From NCBI RefSeq assembly GCF_032271945.1, contig NZ_CP130319.1:1009001-1073000 (forward strand): DNA of 64,000 bases, read 5' to 3'. Source of the DNA: Paenibacillus sp. MBLB1832. Lineage in GTDB: Bacteria > Bacillota > Bacilli > Paenibacillales > NBRC-103111. Below, piece after piece: positions 34,818 to 45,095 of this stretch (positions are counted from its first letter, which is position 1; every line of letters starts with the position of its first letter). The notes under the pieces were generated by a model. That model saw only the letters and a list, made by a program, of their open reading frames with translations, was not told the DNA's origin and did no database searches. The position numbers were made by a program, and so were the translations under genes.

Positions 34818-35693
34818 TTATTCCAACACTCGAATAACCTCCTCTTCTTGACCAACTTGTGCCTCGCGAAATGCCGATGGGGAAACACCAACCACTTTAT
34901 GGAAAACTTTACCGAAGTAACTGACATTCGAGTAACCACAGCGTGCAGCGATTTCCGTTATTTTTAAATGAGGATTACGAAGTAATTCCGTTGATTTTTC
35001 TATTCTTCTGTTTCTTAGATAATCCATGGGTGTCACTTGGTAGTAGCGGGGGAACATTTTGCAAAGGTGAAATTTGTTCATATTCGATCGATCGGCCAAT
35101 TGTTCCAATGAGAGATCATCCGAGTAGTGGAGATCCATAAATTGCGCCAATTCCTTATAGCTGTCGGGTATCTCATTTCGCAAATAAGTTCCTCCGCTGC
35201 GTATATAGCGCTGAAGGGAAAGCAACCATTCATAAATGCGGAGAGATACCTCATAGCGATCTCCTAATTGGTTATTGGCCGAATCCTCATATAATGTCCA
35301 CAGTAATTGTAGCGGTGTTGAATCGTGATCAATTTTAAGAAGTGCTCCTCGTTGTCGAATGACTTCTTTGCTTAGCCAATCGTTCTCTATGCCATCGATT
35401 CTTATCCACAAAAATTCCCATTCATTTGCAACCGAAGCATCGAATGCATATTCGTGATCTCCTGGAATATGTAGCAGGAAACCATGGCCCTGTGGGACCG
35501 CATAGGTATCCTTTTCGATCCGTAATTTCCCAGTTCCTTTTAAGGTATACTGAAAAATCAACCCTCCTCCAGAACGCTTTAACCCATTCCAAACATAAGA
35601 TTCGTCACGTACAAGGCTATGACCGATGGAAATAATTTGATATAAGTGTTCAGATGATTGAGTGGTGTACCTAAAACCATAGGAAGTATTCAC
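34818..35693 (-). CDS. AraC-family regulator of the GH36 region
   Basis: 291 residues with a GTG start after AGAGG. The N-terminal half is a cupin-type sugar-sensing domain (LIFQYTLKGTGKLRIEKDTYAVPQGHGFLLHIPGDHEY). The C-terminal 100 residues carry the double AraC helix-turn-helix (YSDDLSLEQLADRSNMNKFHLCKMFPRYYQVTPMDYLRNRRI and ITEIAARCGYSNVSYFGKVFHKVVGVSPSAFRE). It is divergent from the alpha-galactosidase-like gene, 107 bp apart, and most likely activates it. Confidence 0.93.
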   Translation of the reverse strand: MNTSYGFRYTTQSSEHLYQIISIGHSLVRDESYVWNGLKRSGGGLIFQYTLKGTGKLRIEKDTYAVPQGHGFLLHIPGDHEYAFDASVANEWEFLWIRIDGIENDWLSKEVIRQRGALLKIDHDSTPLQLLWTLYEDSANNQLGDRYEVSLRIYEWLLSLQRYIRSGGTYLRNEIPDSYKELAQFMDLHYSDDLSLEQLADRSNMNKFHLCKMFPRYYQVTPMDYLRNRRIEKSTELLRNPHLKITEIAARCGYSNVSYFGKVFHKVVGVSPSAFREAQVGQEEEVIRVLE

Positions 35694-35800
35694 AATAAAT
35701 TACCTCTTATAATCAAATTTTTACTATTTAATAAGGGGATTTTCCCTAATATACTATTCATATAATGTAAATATTTTACCACAAAGGAGTATGGAATCGT

Positions 35801-37975
35801 ATGTCGCAAGCAAAATATTGGCAGGGAACTTACGTCCAAGTTGAAGGTGACTTTCTACGAGTTGGAAATGATTTTATTGAAAGGAAGTGGACGTTTGAAA
35901 GTGGAAGGCCAGTGAGTATATCCATCATAGATAAGCAGAGAAAAGAGGAATGGCTCAAGCCGATTGATAAAAAGGCCATGTTTCAGTTCCCATGGCTTGC
36001 AGAAGAAGTAAACCCTGCGTCAATCGTTGTTTCTACCGTAATCGATCATGATTTTGGGATTTCAAGGCCTTATTTACAAACAAACGTGGATATGCACTTT
36101 GAATCAGTAGATAAAGTTATTCGAATGATCGTTAAGATATATCCGGACTCGTCATTCATACGCCATGACTTCGCTGTGTTTCCCTTGGTGAAACCAGAGA
36201 TAACGAGTTCTGGGAGTGATAAATCCCATGATTTTCTAGCTCTGATCCATTGCCATAGTCAACGGACTTCCGTTGTGACAGAACCGACTTTTCAGTTGGA
36301 TGATAACAATAAAGGGCAAGGTATAACCAAGCAAGATTACTATGAACATCTGGAGCTGAAGGATCTTCATTGCCGCTGGGAAGCGGTTGCTTTTCGAGAT
36401 CGGACAGATACGAATAATAACCTGGTAGGCCATGATTCAGGCTTGCTCTATATCAACGAACTGCACGGGATGCGAGGAAATGTTCTTGTACTGAAGAAAA
36501 CAATCGGTGCCTATGGATTAATGGTTATCAAAGAGGGGCCGACACCACTTGGCGCGCTGCAGGAAGAAGGGGTTGATTTCCAATTCCGTGGGTTGAAGCT
36601 GAGCGTAGAAGGAACGGGAGTAGGGGGTGAAGATCTTGCTCATCAGGAGGAGATATCTTCATATGGTGCAACAATAGGCGTTTATGACGGCACTCCATTC
36701 GGCAGCTATCAACTGCTTCATGATTATCACCGCAACCTGCGTGAATATAAGGCGGAGAGAGATAGCTTCATAATGAGCAATACATGGGGCGATCGGTCTA
36801 AGGATGGAGCTATCAATGAAGCATTTATCATGAATGAGTTGGAAGTGGCTGCCGAGCTTGGCGTACAGATCGTACAAATTGACGATGGCTGGGAAAAAGG
36901 GGTTACCTTAAATTCAGTCCATGCCTCCGCAGTAGGAGGACTTTGGAGTCATTATTGGAGTGGCAGGGGTGATTTCTGGCATGTGCATCCGGAACGTTTT
37001 CCGCAAGGTCTCTCACCGGTCATTGAACTTGCGAAGAAACTTCAAATTATGCTGGGATTGTGGTATTCACCTGACTCATCCAATGATTATGCGAACTGGG
37101 AAAAGGATATTGCAACTTTAATCCAGCTTTACGAGGATTACGGCGTTCGTGCTTTCAAGCTAGATGGGATAGAGATTGGCTCCAAAATTGGAGAAACGCG
37201 TCTGCTGAATATCATGCGTCAAGTCGTTCGAGCAACAGGTGGACGCGTTGACTTCAATCTTGATGCAACAGCACAAAAACGTTTAGGGTATTTCGGGCAA
37301 ACGCAATATGGCAGCATTTTTCTTGAAAACCGTTACACGGATTGGCGAAATTACTACCCGCACTGGACGTTGCGAAATCTATGGATGCTTGCACCGTACC
37401 TCCCTACGTCGAGGCTGCAAATGGAGTTCTTACATGTAAATCGGAATCAACATCTGTATGGAGATGACCCTTTTGCACCAGCAGCTGGTGGACAAATCTA
37501 TGCTTTTGCCCTGGTTGCATTTACGAACCCGCTAGCGTGGATGGAGTTGTCCAACTTAGATGACAAACAGGTAGAGGTTTTGTCTGCTGTCATACATGCG
37601 ATTAAACCGCATCATCCTAACATACTGGCAGGTCATGTTCTTCCATTGGGTCAAGAGCCATGCGGAACAAGCTGGACAGGGTTTCAGAGTATAACGACCA
37701 ATAAGAGTGGATATTTGCTGATCGTAAGAGAACAAAATGATGATGAATTCTATTCAATAAAACTTTGGGGGATGGAGGACAGTCAATCGAATATGCATGA
37801 AGGGCTTGCAGCTCCTTCTCTTAAGCTGACCGAGATTGTTCGAATGGATGAGAAGGATGTTGTTATGGTCAATACGGAACAACGATCGTTTGAACTCCAG
37901 CCTTGCCCAAATGGGAACTATTCCTTTACTCGTCCTAATCCATTCACATTCGCGATCTATCGCTATGAGAAATAA
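35801..37975 (+). CDS. GH36-like alpha-galactosidase
   Basis: 724 residues, no signal peptide, typical length for GH36. The N-terminal beta-supersandwich is followed by the catalytic barrel from about residue 320: NTWGDRSKDGAINEAFIMNE, VQIVQIDDGWEKG, FKLDGIE at about 455 (candidate nucleophile Asp, replacing the usual KWDMN), and VDFNLDATAQKRLGYFGQT. The family hydrolyses alpha-galactosides in the cytoplasm by a retaining mechanism. The KLDGIE version of the nucleophile strand is atypical, so the substrate may be another alpha-glycoside. An AAAGGAG site precedes the ATG. The gene has its own terminator and is followed by a sugar transporter. Confidence 0.87.
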   Translation: MSQAKYWQGTYVQVEGDFLRVGNDFIERKWTFESGRPVSISIIDKQRKEEWLKPIDKKAMFQFPWLAEEVNPASIVVSTVIDHDFGISRPYLQTNVDMHFESVDKVIRMIVKIYPDSSFIRHDFAVFPLVKPEITSSGSDKSHDFLALIHCHSQRTSVVTEPTFQLDDNNKGQGITKQDYYEHLELKDLHCRWEAVAFRDRTDTNNNLVGHDSGLLYINELHGMRGNVLVLKKTIGAYGLMVIKEGPTPLGALQEEGVDFQFRGLKLSVEGTGVGGEDLAHQEEISSYGATIGVYDGTPFGSYQLLHDYHRNLREYKAERDSFIMSNTWGDRSKDGAINEAFIMNELEVAAELGVQIVQIDDGWEKGVTLNSVHASAVGGLWSHYWSGRGDFWHVHPERFPQGLSPVIELAKKLQIMLGLWYSPDSSNDYANWEKDIATLIQLYEDYGVRAFKLDGIEIGSKIGETRLLNIMRQVVRATGGRVDFNLDATAQKRLGYFGQTQYGSIFLENRYTDWRNYYPHWTLRNLWMLAPYLPTSRLQMEFLHVNRNQHLYGDDPFAPAAGGQIYAFALVAFTNPLAWMELSNLDDKQVEVLSAVIHAIKPHHPNILAGHVLPLGQEPCGTSWTGFQSITTNKSGYLLIVREQNDDEFYSIKLWGMEDSQSNMHEGLAAPSLKLTEIVRMDEKDVVMVNTEQRSFELQPCPNGNYSFTRPNPFTFAIYRYEK

Positions 37976-37980
37976 GGTCC

Positions 37981-38013
37981 AAGCAGCCCAACGTTCGGAT
38001 GGGCTGCTTTATT
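37981..38013 (+). terminator. Terminator after the GH36-like gene
   Basis: AAGCAGCCCA (37981-37990) pairs with TGGGCTGCTT (38000-38009), followed by TATTTATT. Confidence 0.85.
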
Positions 38014-38172
38014 TATTCACGAACGAAGAACGGTTAATCAAACGCAGCCTTGCGATTCCGACTAGTCCTTGCCTAGTGTGCCGATTTTCGTGCATTGTGC
38101 AGATAATCGCCATTTTTTAAAATTGGGGTGAAATGGCCGTAAATCGGGATATTTTCGGAAATTCAATATTGA

Positions 38173-38186
38173 TGAAAGTGCTTACA
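38173..38186 (+). promoter_or_regulatory. cre-like site before the transporter operon
   Basis: TGAAAGTGCTTACA matches the cre consensus except for T instead of C at the central CG. It lies about 75 bp before the first permease gene, consistent with carbon catabolite repression. Confidence 0.4.
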
Positions 38187-38262
38187 TAGATCTATAGTGG
38201 GTTCAAGCCAGAAAGAAAACGCTAACAAAGCGAAAATGGTTGAAGAGGATGGGAGGGTGAAA

Positions 38263-39225
38263 ATGACCTATACAGCAGCTAGTACGAAAAAAGACGTGGG
38301 CACGAAAGGGAAAATATCTAGAAGATATCTTTTAAAAAGATACGTGGATCACAAATATTTCTTCCTTATGCTTTCACCCGTGTTGCTTTATTACATTATT
38401 TTTCACTATGCACCGATCTACGGTGTCATCATTGCCTTTAAGGACTACAAAATAGTGAAAGGCATATCGGGAAGTGCCTGGGTAGGATGGGATAACTTCA
38501 AAGAACTATATACTGGTCTATACTTCCTGCCTGTATTAAAGAATACCTTGATCATCAACTTCTATAAATTACTTTTCGGATTTCCAGCACCGATCCTGCT
38601 CGCGCTGATGATTAATGAAGTAAGCAGACCTTTGTTTAAGAAAACGGTACAAACCATCACCTACCTTCCTTATTTTCTTTCCTGGATCGTGCTTTCAGGC
38701 ATCATTATTGAATTCTTGTCCCCTAGCCGCGGCCCAATTAACATTATTCTAACGATGCTCGATTTCAAGCCGATTTTCTTTATGGCTAGCGTCGATTGGT
38801 TTCGTTCCATTCTCGTGAGTACGGAAATTTGGAAGACGGTTGGGTTTAACGCCATTATTTATTTGGCGGCAATGGCGGGGATTAATCAGGAGATGTACGA
38901 CGCCGCAGATGTGGATGGGATCAGCAGGGTGAAGAAAATTTGGTATATCACCTTACCGTCCATCGGCCCAGTTATTGTGATCCTGCTCATTCTGACTTCG
39001 GGGCAGATCATTAATGATGATTTCGATCAAATCTATAACATGCTGAATGCAAAGGTAAGCAGTGTCGGAGACGTTATTGGTACCTACACCTACACGGAAG
39101 GTATTCAAAAAATGAATTACAGCTATGCAGCGGCGGTTGGATTATTCAAGAATGTGATTGCGCTTATTGTCGTTTTAATAGCAAACTTCATCGCCAAACG
39201 ATGGAGTGATGAAACAATCTTCTAA
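38263..39225 (+). CDS. CUT1 sugar ABC transporter permease, LplB-like
   Basis: 320 residues from the ATG at 38263, which follows GGGAGGGTG by about 6 bp; an in-frame GTG at 38197 is less likely. Six membrane segments are seen (YFFLMLSPVLLYYIIFHYAPIYGVIIAF first), and the EAA loop reads YDAADVDGISRVKKIWYITLP. It is the first gene of a three-gene importer operon and probably brings in the substrate of the GH36-like enzyme. No dedicated ATPase is encoded. Confidence 0.93.
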   Translation: MTYTAASTKKDVGTKGKISRRYLLKRYVDHKYFFLMLSPVLLYYIIFHYAPIYGVIIAFKDYKIVKGISGSAWVGWDNFKELYTGLYFLPVLKNTLIINFYKLLFGFPAPILLALMINEVSRPLFKKTVQTITYLPYFLSWIVLSGIIIEFLSPSRGPINIILTMLDFKPIFFMASVDWFRSILVSTEIWKTVGFNAIIYLAAMAGINQEMYDAADVDGISRVKKIWYITLPSIGPVIVILLILTSGQIINDDFDQIYNMLNAKVSSVGDVIGTYTYTEGIQKMNYSYAAAVGLFKNVIALIVVLIANFIAKRWSDETIF

Positions 39226-39267
39226 GCGAGGATGAAGAGAATGTAAGAATGGAGTGAAAGCAAAGCT

Positions 39268-40143
39268 ATGTATGCACACAAAAAAAGCAAATCAGATATT
39301 CTCTTTCTAAGCGTGGTTTATTCCGTATTAACTGTACTATCCATAGGTACGCTTCTTCCTTTTTTTCAAATCCTAACGTTATCCATGAGTCCAATAGATG
39401 TCGTGAATAGCTACGGGTTTCACTTTATTCCTACCTCTTTCGATTTCGCTGGCTACAGACAAGTGTTTCATAACCAATTAATATGGATTTCCTATGGCAA
39501 TACCATCATGCGAACCGGGCTGGCGATTCTACTTACCGTTACTTTAACCTTTCTTGGAGCCTATCCGTTATCCAAAAAAACATTGCCACATAGGACCTTT
39601 TGGACGGGCTTCATTGTTCTTACCATGTTCTTCTCTGGCGGGCTAATACCGTTGTATATGCTAGTGAAGGGCTTGGGGCTAATGAACAGCATGTGGTCGC
39701 TGATTTTGCCAGGGGCTGTGAGCACGTTTCTGTTACTCATTGTCAGGAACTTCGTCCACGAGATTCCTGTGGCACTGGAGGAGTCGGCCAAGATGGATGG
39801 CGCTAATGATATTTATATTTTAAGAAAAATTATACTGCCCTTATCCATGCCCGTCTTGGCAACAGTTGCCTTATATACCGGCGTGCATCATTGGAATGCT
39901 TGGTTCGATAGCATGCTTTATATTCAATCGGAGAAGAAGCAAGTTCTTCAGATGATTTTACGCAAAATTGTGCTCGATGGTGACATCGCTGCTGCCGGTA
40001 CTGAGATGGCGCAAAGCGCAGTGAATACCCAATCTATGAAACTAGCAACGCTTGTTGTTTCCATTATCCCCATTATTTGCGTCTATCCTTTCCTGCAAAA
40101 ATATTTCGTGAAGGGCACGCTGATCGGTTCCATTAAAGGGTAG
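39268..40143 (+). CDS. CUT1 sugar ABC transporter permease, YtcP-like
   Basis: 291 residues, six membrane segments, EAA loop EESAKMDGANDIYILRKIILPLSMP. It is the second channel subunit. The ribosome binding site is only GGAGTG at a long distance from the ATG, so translation may rely on coupling to the gene upstream. The C-terminus (YPFLQKYFVKGTLIGSIKG) is typical of the subfamily. Confidence 0.92.
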   Translation: MYAHKKSKSDILFLSVVYSVLTVLSIGTLLPFFQILTLSMSPIDVVNSYGFHFIPTSFDFAGYRQVFHNQLIWISYGNTIMRTGLAILLTVTLTFLGAYPLSKKTLPHRTFWTGFIVLTMFFSGGLIPLYMLVKGLGLMNSMWSLILPGAVSTFLLLIVRNFVHEIPVALEESAKMDGANDIYILRKIILPLSMPVLATVALYTGVHHWNAWFDSMLYIQSEKKQVLQMILRKIVLDGDIAAAGTEMAQSAVNTQSMKLATLVVSIIPIICVYPFLQKYFVKGTLIGSIKG

Positions 40144-40218
40144 CGGGCAGTAAAAAACATGGTTATTTCCCATATAGGTGGGTTTAACATACAATAAAAT
40201 TATTTAGGAGGGTCAACA

Positions 40219-41838
40219 ATGTCCAGAAAAATCGTTAAAGCGGCAAGTATTATCCTATCCAGTGCTATGCTTGCGGGATTGCTTGCAGCATGCTCGAAGA
40301 ACGAGGAAGCAAGCTTGACAACGGCACCAGCTACACCAGCAGGAAGTACCACGCCTCAAGGGCCCGTACAATTGGATTGGTTAGCGTATAATTCATTCGG
40401 TCAAATGGACCCAGACACCAAGATAGAGAAATATGTGTCGGAGAAGTTCAATGCGAAATTTAACGTTTGGTTTATTGATACGAATAAATGGGTAGACACG
40501 ATGAACGTTAAGCTCGCTGCGGGCGAGATGCCGGATGTTATGCTGATTAAGCCGGATTTTAATACGGTGTCTAAATATGTGGCCAATGGTGTATTAGCAC
40601 CCATATCGGAAGATACCATTCGCAAAAACGCTCCGAATTATGCGAAATTGATTGATAAATATAACCTGTGGAACACCGTGAAAGTGGACGGCAAAATATA
40701 TGGGCTGCCCAGCGTCAATATTAATGGGGACTATCCAACAGTACTCATCTGGCGACAGGATTGGTTAAAGAATGTAGGAATTACCAAAACGCCTGAAACC
40801 TTGCAGGAATTTGAAGACGCGCTAACCAAAATTCGCAATAATGATCCGGATAAGAACGGCAAGAAGGATACGTACGGTTTATCCGATTATGCGCTGCCAG
40901 CGATTCTAGGTGCATTTGGTTATCCGGGGATATCTGATTTCAAAAATGCAGGCAAAGGCATCGTCAATCTGGATTATATTCAGAAGGAAGGCAAGATTAC
41001 GTTTGCAGCGATTCAACCTGAGATGAAAGAGGCACTAAAGCTATTAAATAAATGGTATAAAGCAGAATTAATCGATCCGGAATTTATTACTTCTGAAAAT
41101 ACGGGCGGCTACTGGGCCGATTCTAATGCCTTGCTGAACAATCGGATTGCCTTAACAGGCAAAGGCATGTTCTACCACTGGCGAGATAAGCTGAACCCAG
41201 ACGTTCCAACGGATAAGGGGGGAGGTCAATTTCAAAATTTCCAGAAATCGCAGCCTAATGGTGAAATTGCTTTCGGGAAGCCGCCAGTCGGACCTAACGG
41301 CAAATCAGGCACGATTCAATGGGGCGTGAATTCAACGCCGATCGGGATTACAACGAAAGCGGCGAAGGACCCGCGCAAAGTAGAAACTATTTTGAAAATG
41401 GCTGAAGCCTCTATTACGGACTATTCCTACTTCAAAAACACATTTAGAGGTGTTGAAGGTGAGGAATGGAAGGAAGAAGGCGGGAAATTCGTTAACCTGA
41501 ATAATAAGACAGCTGCTGAGAACGCCAAAAAAGGGATTGCTGTCTTCCACATGATAGAATCTCCGGATTGGAACAAAAAAATTGATGCGTATAATTATCA
41601 ATTCGGTGATAGCGTGAAAACGACCGGATATGTGCCGTTCTTAGCACCAACGGTAGATTCATTTACGAAATATGCCGTCAATTTAACGAAACTAACGGAT
41701 GAAGTCTATTTGAAAATTATTCTTGGTGAAGCTAGTCCAGATAGTTTTGATGATTTCGTTAAAAAGTTTAAAGCCAATGGCGGCGACGAAATTGAGAAGG
41801 ATGTAAATGCGGCATACAACAAAAATATTGGTAAATAA
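40219..41838 (+). CDS. Sugar-binding lipoprotein
   Basis: 539 residues. The lipobox LLAACSKN near residue 24 predicts a lipoprotein. The mature part is a family-1 solute-binding protein (FNVWFIDTNKWVDTMNVKLAAGEMPDVMLI, VLIWRQDWLKNVGITKTPETLQEFEDAL). It is the capture protein of the importer. An AGGAGGG site precedes the ATG. A 75-bp gap after the permease gene contains no clear terminator. Confidence 0.93.
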   Translation: MSRKIVKAASIILSSAMLAGLLAACSKNEEASLTTAPATPAGSTTPQGPVQLDWLAYNSFGQMDPDTKIEKYVSEKFNAKFNVWFIDTNKWVDTMNVKLAAGEMPDVMLIKPDFNTVSKYVANGVLAPISEDTIRKNAPNYAKLIDKYNLWNTVKVDGKIYGLPSVNINGDYPTVLIWRQDWLKNVGITKTPETLQEFEDALTKIRNNDPDKNGKKDTYGLSDYALPAILGAFGYPGISDFKNAGKGIVNLDYIQKEGKITFAAIQPEMKEALKLLNKWYKAELIDPEFITSENTGGYWADSNALLNNRIALTGKGMFYHWRDKLNPDVPTDKGGGQFQNFQKSQPNGEIAFGKPPVGPNGKSGTIQWGVNSTPIGITTKAAKDPRKVETILKMAEASITDYSYFKNTFRGVEGEEWKEEGGKFVNLNNKTAAENAKKGIAVFHMIESPDWNKKIDAYNYQFGDSVKTTGYVPFLAPTVDSFTKYAVNLTKLTDEVYLKIILGEASPDSFDDFVKKFKANGGDEIEKDVNAAYNKNIGK

Positions 41839-41854
41839 AGTTTAGGGTGTCAGA

Positions 41855-41883
41855 AGAAGCAGGTTCTATATGAGCCTGCTTCT
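41855..41883 (+). terminator. Strong hairpin after the binding-protein gene
   Basis: AGAAGCAGGTTC pairs with GAGCCTGCTTCT (one G-U) around a short loop. There is no proper T-run, so it may stabilise the mRNA end rather than stop transcription. Confidence 0.6.
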
Positions 41884-41946
41884 ATCCGATTAGCAATCAT
41901 CTATTATATAATTGAGGGTATCATCATACAGGCAGGGGGTCTCTTC

Positions 41947-44163
41947 ATGAGACTAAACATACAGGAGCGGCAAACCCATTTCTTCCTAAGAATCTTTCTG
42001 TTTAACGTGATTATCGTTATTCTTGTCACCTGTATTCCAGTTGTTATCTATTATCAATATTTCACCAAAGCCTTTAATGAACAACTAGAGAACCTAAATT
42101 TGAAAACGGTCATGCAATTTCGTAATGCGATTGATGAGAAATTTCTAAGGGATAGTATGAGGATGGTGCCAAGCAACTTTGTCGATAATACCTCGGATGA
42201 AACACTAATCAAACCGATGACGGATTCAATTCGCAATGACTCCAAAGCCATACTGAGTGTCATTAATCAATTGCAGATCTTAACAAGCAATTTACCCTAT
42301 GTACATTCCATTGATGTGTACTATAAGAATAATAATGTCCTATTTTATAACAATCGATTTTGTTTTCTGAGCGAAAATGCTTGTACAATCGGTTCTCGTC
42401 AGTTGTGGCTAGATCGCTTTAAGAACTCAGAGGAGCAAGTAAGCTGGCTCCCGCCAAGACCGTTGGAAGGCGAAGGTTCTGAGCCAGTTATTACATTTGT
42501 CAGAAGCATTCCCTACTTTGCCACACCAGATAAAAGAAAGGCGATTATCGCCATTAATATTAACGAAGGCTTGCTGATGAAATCGTTGCAAGCGTTACGA
42601 AAGCCATCGGATGGTCTTATGCTTATTATTGATAGCGATGGAAATGTCATTGCACATAATCAATTGAACTATCAGGTGAAAGAACTAGGAGAAGATCGAG
42701 AAAGTTGGATCAGCAAGGTGCTGGCTGGACCCTCAGAAGGTATGTTTAACCAGAAGATTGCAGACAATTCCACGATGGTTTCTTATACGAAGTCGGAGTT
42801 TAATAATTGGTACTATATCTCGCTGGTGAACAAGGATTCTTTCTATAAAAAGTCCAACGATCTGAAGAATTGGCTGATCTCGTTCGTTCTCATGTTCTTG
42901 TTAGTCAGTATCCTGATTGCGTATATCCTTACAAAGCGTGCGCATAAACCGATTCGCAATGTCATCGGCCACTATTACACACAAATTGCAGACCTGAACT
43001 ACAAAGTAGAAATCAATAAGCCGGTTATCAGGCATAACTATATAATGAGTTTGCTGCATGATGAATTATCGACACATATGGAACCGTTAAGGAATGAATT
43101 TGTACATGCGGAGAAACAATGGAATCGCTTTTTCTGCTTTGTTATTGAAATCCCAAAGAACGTTCCCTTCGAGAATGAGCAAGCAGCGTCCTATCATCTG
43201 ATTGGATTGCTGGAATCATGCAAGACAGAGGCGTATCAAGTCTGGGCCATTAAAGATTATGGCAGACAGATACAAGGGGTTCTATTCATGAACGAGTCGG
43301 CCCAGTTATCCAATGTGATTGAAGAGATGGTGGAACAGATTGAATTGATTTATAAAATCGGCTATGTATTATCCATTGGAGGCATGTATGCCATAGGGGA
43401 ACGAACGATCTCCGCTTCTTATCAAGAGGCTGTAGAAGCCCTTAAATACGTCTATCTATATCCGTATCACCCCGTGCTTACTTATTCAGAGCTAACGATT
43501 GCATCTAGGCAGGGAGAGGGTGGTTCTGTCACTATTCTAGATGAGTTGGAAGTGTGTATTCGGATTTGTGATGAGAAGAAGGCACGGCAGCTTGTCGAGA
43601 AGATAAAAGATGACATGATGAATGGATTGTATACGGTGGAGTATTGCAAGAATCTGTATGCTGACGTAATCACAACCGTGCGCAAAGTAGTCGATTCCAT
43701 GGGCTTCAGCTCGAATCAATTATTTGGTTATGATATTAGAGAAAAATTCAAGGAACTAGAGAATGTTGAGGGGGTTACAAGCTGGACGATGGATCTCATC
43801 AAGAAAGCGATCACTTCAATTGAAGACAGAAAGATGAGCTTTGATAGTAACATCGAGGTTAAAATTAAAACGTTTATTCATGAGCATTTGTTTGATGATA
43901 TAAGTTTGGAACGCGTTGCGGATGAAATGAATATTAGCGCCAATTATTTAGGTAAATTATTCAAGAAGAACACGGGAATCAATTTTACTGAATATTTGAC
44001 AGACTGCAGGCTTATAGAAGCCGAGAAGCTCTTGAAGGAGAAGAAGCTATCGGTGAATGAAATAGCCAGTAAGCTGGGCTACAGTTCGACAAACCATTTT
44101 ATTCGGATTTTCAAAGAAAAGTATGGGGAAACGCCGAAGAAGTATCAGCTTCTATTTAAATGA
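41947..44163 (+). CDS. Membrane-anchored AraC-type regulator with extracellular sensor
   Basis: 738 residues. Membrane segments at about 16-38 (IFLFNVIIVILVTCIPVVIYY) and about 300-325 (WLISFVLMFLLVSILIAYIL) flank an extracellular Cache-like sensor of about 260 residues. The cytoplasmic part ends in an AraC DNA-binding domain (ISLERVADEMNISANYLGKLFKKNTGINFTEYLTDCRL and VNEIASKLGYSSTNHFIRIFKEKYGETPKKYQ). Such proteins are common next to CUT1 transporters in Paenibacillus and couple an outside signal to transcription. It lies just after the transporter operon, with a GGGGG site 8 bp before the ATG, and probably controls that operon. Confidence 0.93.
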   Translation: MRLNIQERQTHFFLRIFLFNVIIVILVTCIPVVIYYQYFTKAFNEQLENLNLKTVMQFRNAIDEKFLRDSMRMVPSNFVDNTSDETLIKPMTDSIRNDSKAILSVINQLQILTSNLPYVHSIDVYYKNNNVLFYNNRFCFLSENACTIGSRQLWLDRFKNSEEQVSWLPPRPLEGEGSEPVITFVRSIPYFATPDKRKAIIAININEGLLMKSLQALRKPSDGLMLIIDSDGNVIAHNQLNYQVKELGEDRESWISKVLAGPSEGMFNQKIADNSTMVSYTKSEFNNWYYISLVNKDSFYKKSNDLKNWLISFVLMFLLVSILIAYILTKRAHKPIRNVIGHYYTQIADLNYKVEINKPVIRHNYIMSLLHDELSTHMEPLRNEFVHAEKQWNRFFCFVIEIPKNVPFENEQAASYHLIGLLESCKTEAYQVWAIKDYGRQIQGVLFMNESAQLSNVIEEMVEQIELIYKIGYVLSIGGMYAIGERTISASYQEAVEALKYVYLYPYHPVLTYSELTIASRQGEGGSVTILDELEVCIRICDEKKARQLVEKIKDDMMNGLYTVEYCKNLYADVITTVRKVVDSMGFSSNQLFGYDIREKFKELENVEGVTSWTMDLIKKAITSIEDRKMSFDSNIEVKIKTFIHEHLFDDISLERVADEMNISANYLGKLFKKNTGINFTEYLTDCRLIEAEKLLKEKKLSVNEIASKLGYSSTNHFIRIFKEKYGETPKKYQLLFK

Positions 44164-44251
44164 TGGGCGTCTCGATAACCACCGTAGCATATATCGCACT
44201 CTCACTCACTATACATGGGATATATAACATCTAAGTGAGGAGAGTGCTGCT

Positions 44252-45076
44252 TTGTCCAATGAGTTTGTGATGCGTTCGTTAGACGAGATTCGTTTCTGGT
44301 CGCGTATTATGAAAGAGCATTCCTTATTTCTGAAGTTGGGTTTTCGCTGTGACGATACGCAACTGATTCAAGAAGCGAATCATTATTATCACATTTTCGA
44401 GCATATTGAGGGGCGTTCTCACGCATATTCGGTGCAAACAGACCCTGATCAAATCAGACAATTCAATATGGAGGTATCAGCGGCTGTCGCCCATATTTGG
44501 GCTTTCAAAAGAAAGGTGCTCGGCCTCATCATCCAATGCAAGCTACCAGGCGGGAACAATTTTCCTTTACTCGTGGATCATACAAGCCGAGAGGCGAACT
44601 ATTTCCGAAACCGATTGCATGAATTGAATACAGGACGATTAGAACCGTTACCAGACGCGATTATTGATGAAAATGTGTTCTTCCTGCGCATCATGGCGGA
44701 TCACGCCAAGTTTATTGGGCACCTGCTTGATCCTTCCGAGCGGCAGCTGGTGGAGCAAGCAAGGAACTTTAGTCATGATTTTGACACGTTGTTATTTCAA
44801 GCGATCGATTTGAGCGGCATGCGGCCGCAGTCCCAAACGGAACCACTCCTAGATCAGTTCCTCGATCAGAACCGAGTCTCCGTCGTCGCCCTGCGTGATT
44901 TCAAGAAGACGGCCCGCGACCTGATCGAAGCCTGCAAAATCAAAAGCATCATCCACCCCTTATTGGCGGACCACGTGTTCCGAGAAGCGGAACGCTTCTT
45001 GACGCTGATTGATCTGTTCGAGCAGTGCTTAACTGGCCAGCCTGTTGTGATGCGGGAGGAACATCATAACCATTAA
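44252..45076 (+). CDS. DUF2935 family protein
   Basis: 274 residues starting at TTG after GAGGAG. It consists of two related halves of about 130 residues, each all-helical with His/Glu pairs (EIRFWSRIMKEHSLFLKLGF and VFFLRIMADHAKFIGHLLDP; LLVDHTSREANYF and LLADHVFREAERF). This is the DUF2935 pattern, a four-helix metal-binding-type bundle of unknown function found in Firmicutes. It is transcribed alone before the sulfonate-type transporter. Confidence 0.85.
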   Translation: MSNEFVMRSLDEIRFWSRIMKEHSLFLKLGFRCDDTQLIQEANHYYHIFEHIEGRSHAYSVQTDPDQIRQFNMEVSAAVAHIWAFKRKVLGLIIQCKLPGGNNFPLLVDHTSREANYFRNRLHELNTGRLEPLPDAIIDENVFFLRIMADHAKFIGHLLDPSERQLVEQARNFSHDFDTLLFQAIDLSGMRPQSQTEPLLDQFLDQNRVSVVALRDFKKTARDLIEACKIKSIIHPLLADHVFREAERFLTLIDLFEQCLTGQPVVMREEHHNH

Positions 45077-45095
45077 ATGTCTATATCCGATAAAA

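Noticed and set aside
38031-38040. CGGTTAATCA, half of the LacI-type operator
   Set aside because: Only one half-site is present and the other half does not match, so it is probably chance.
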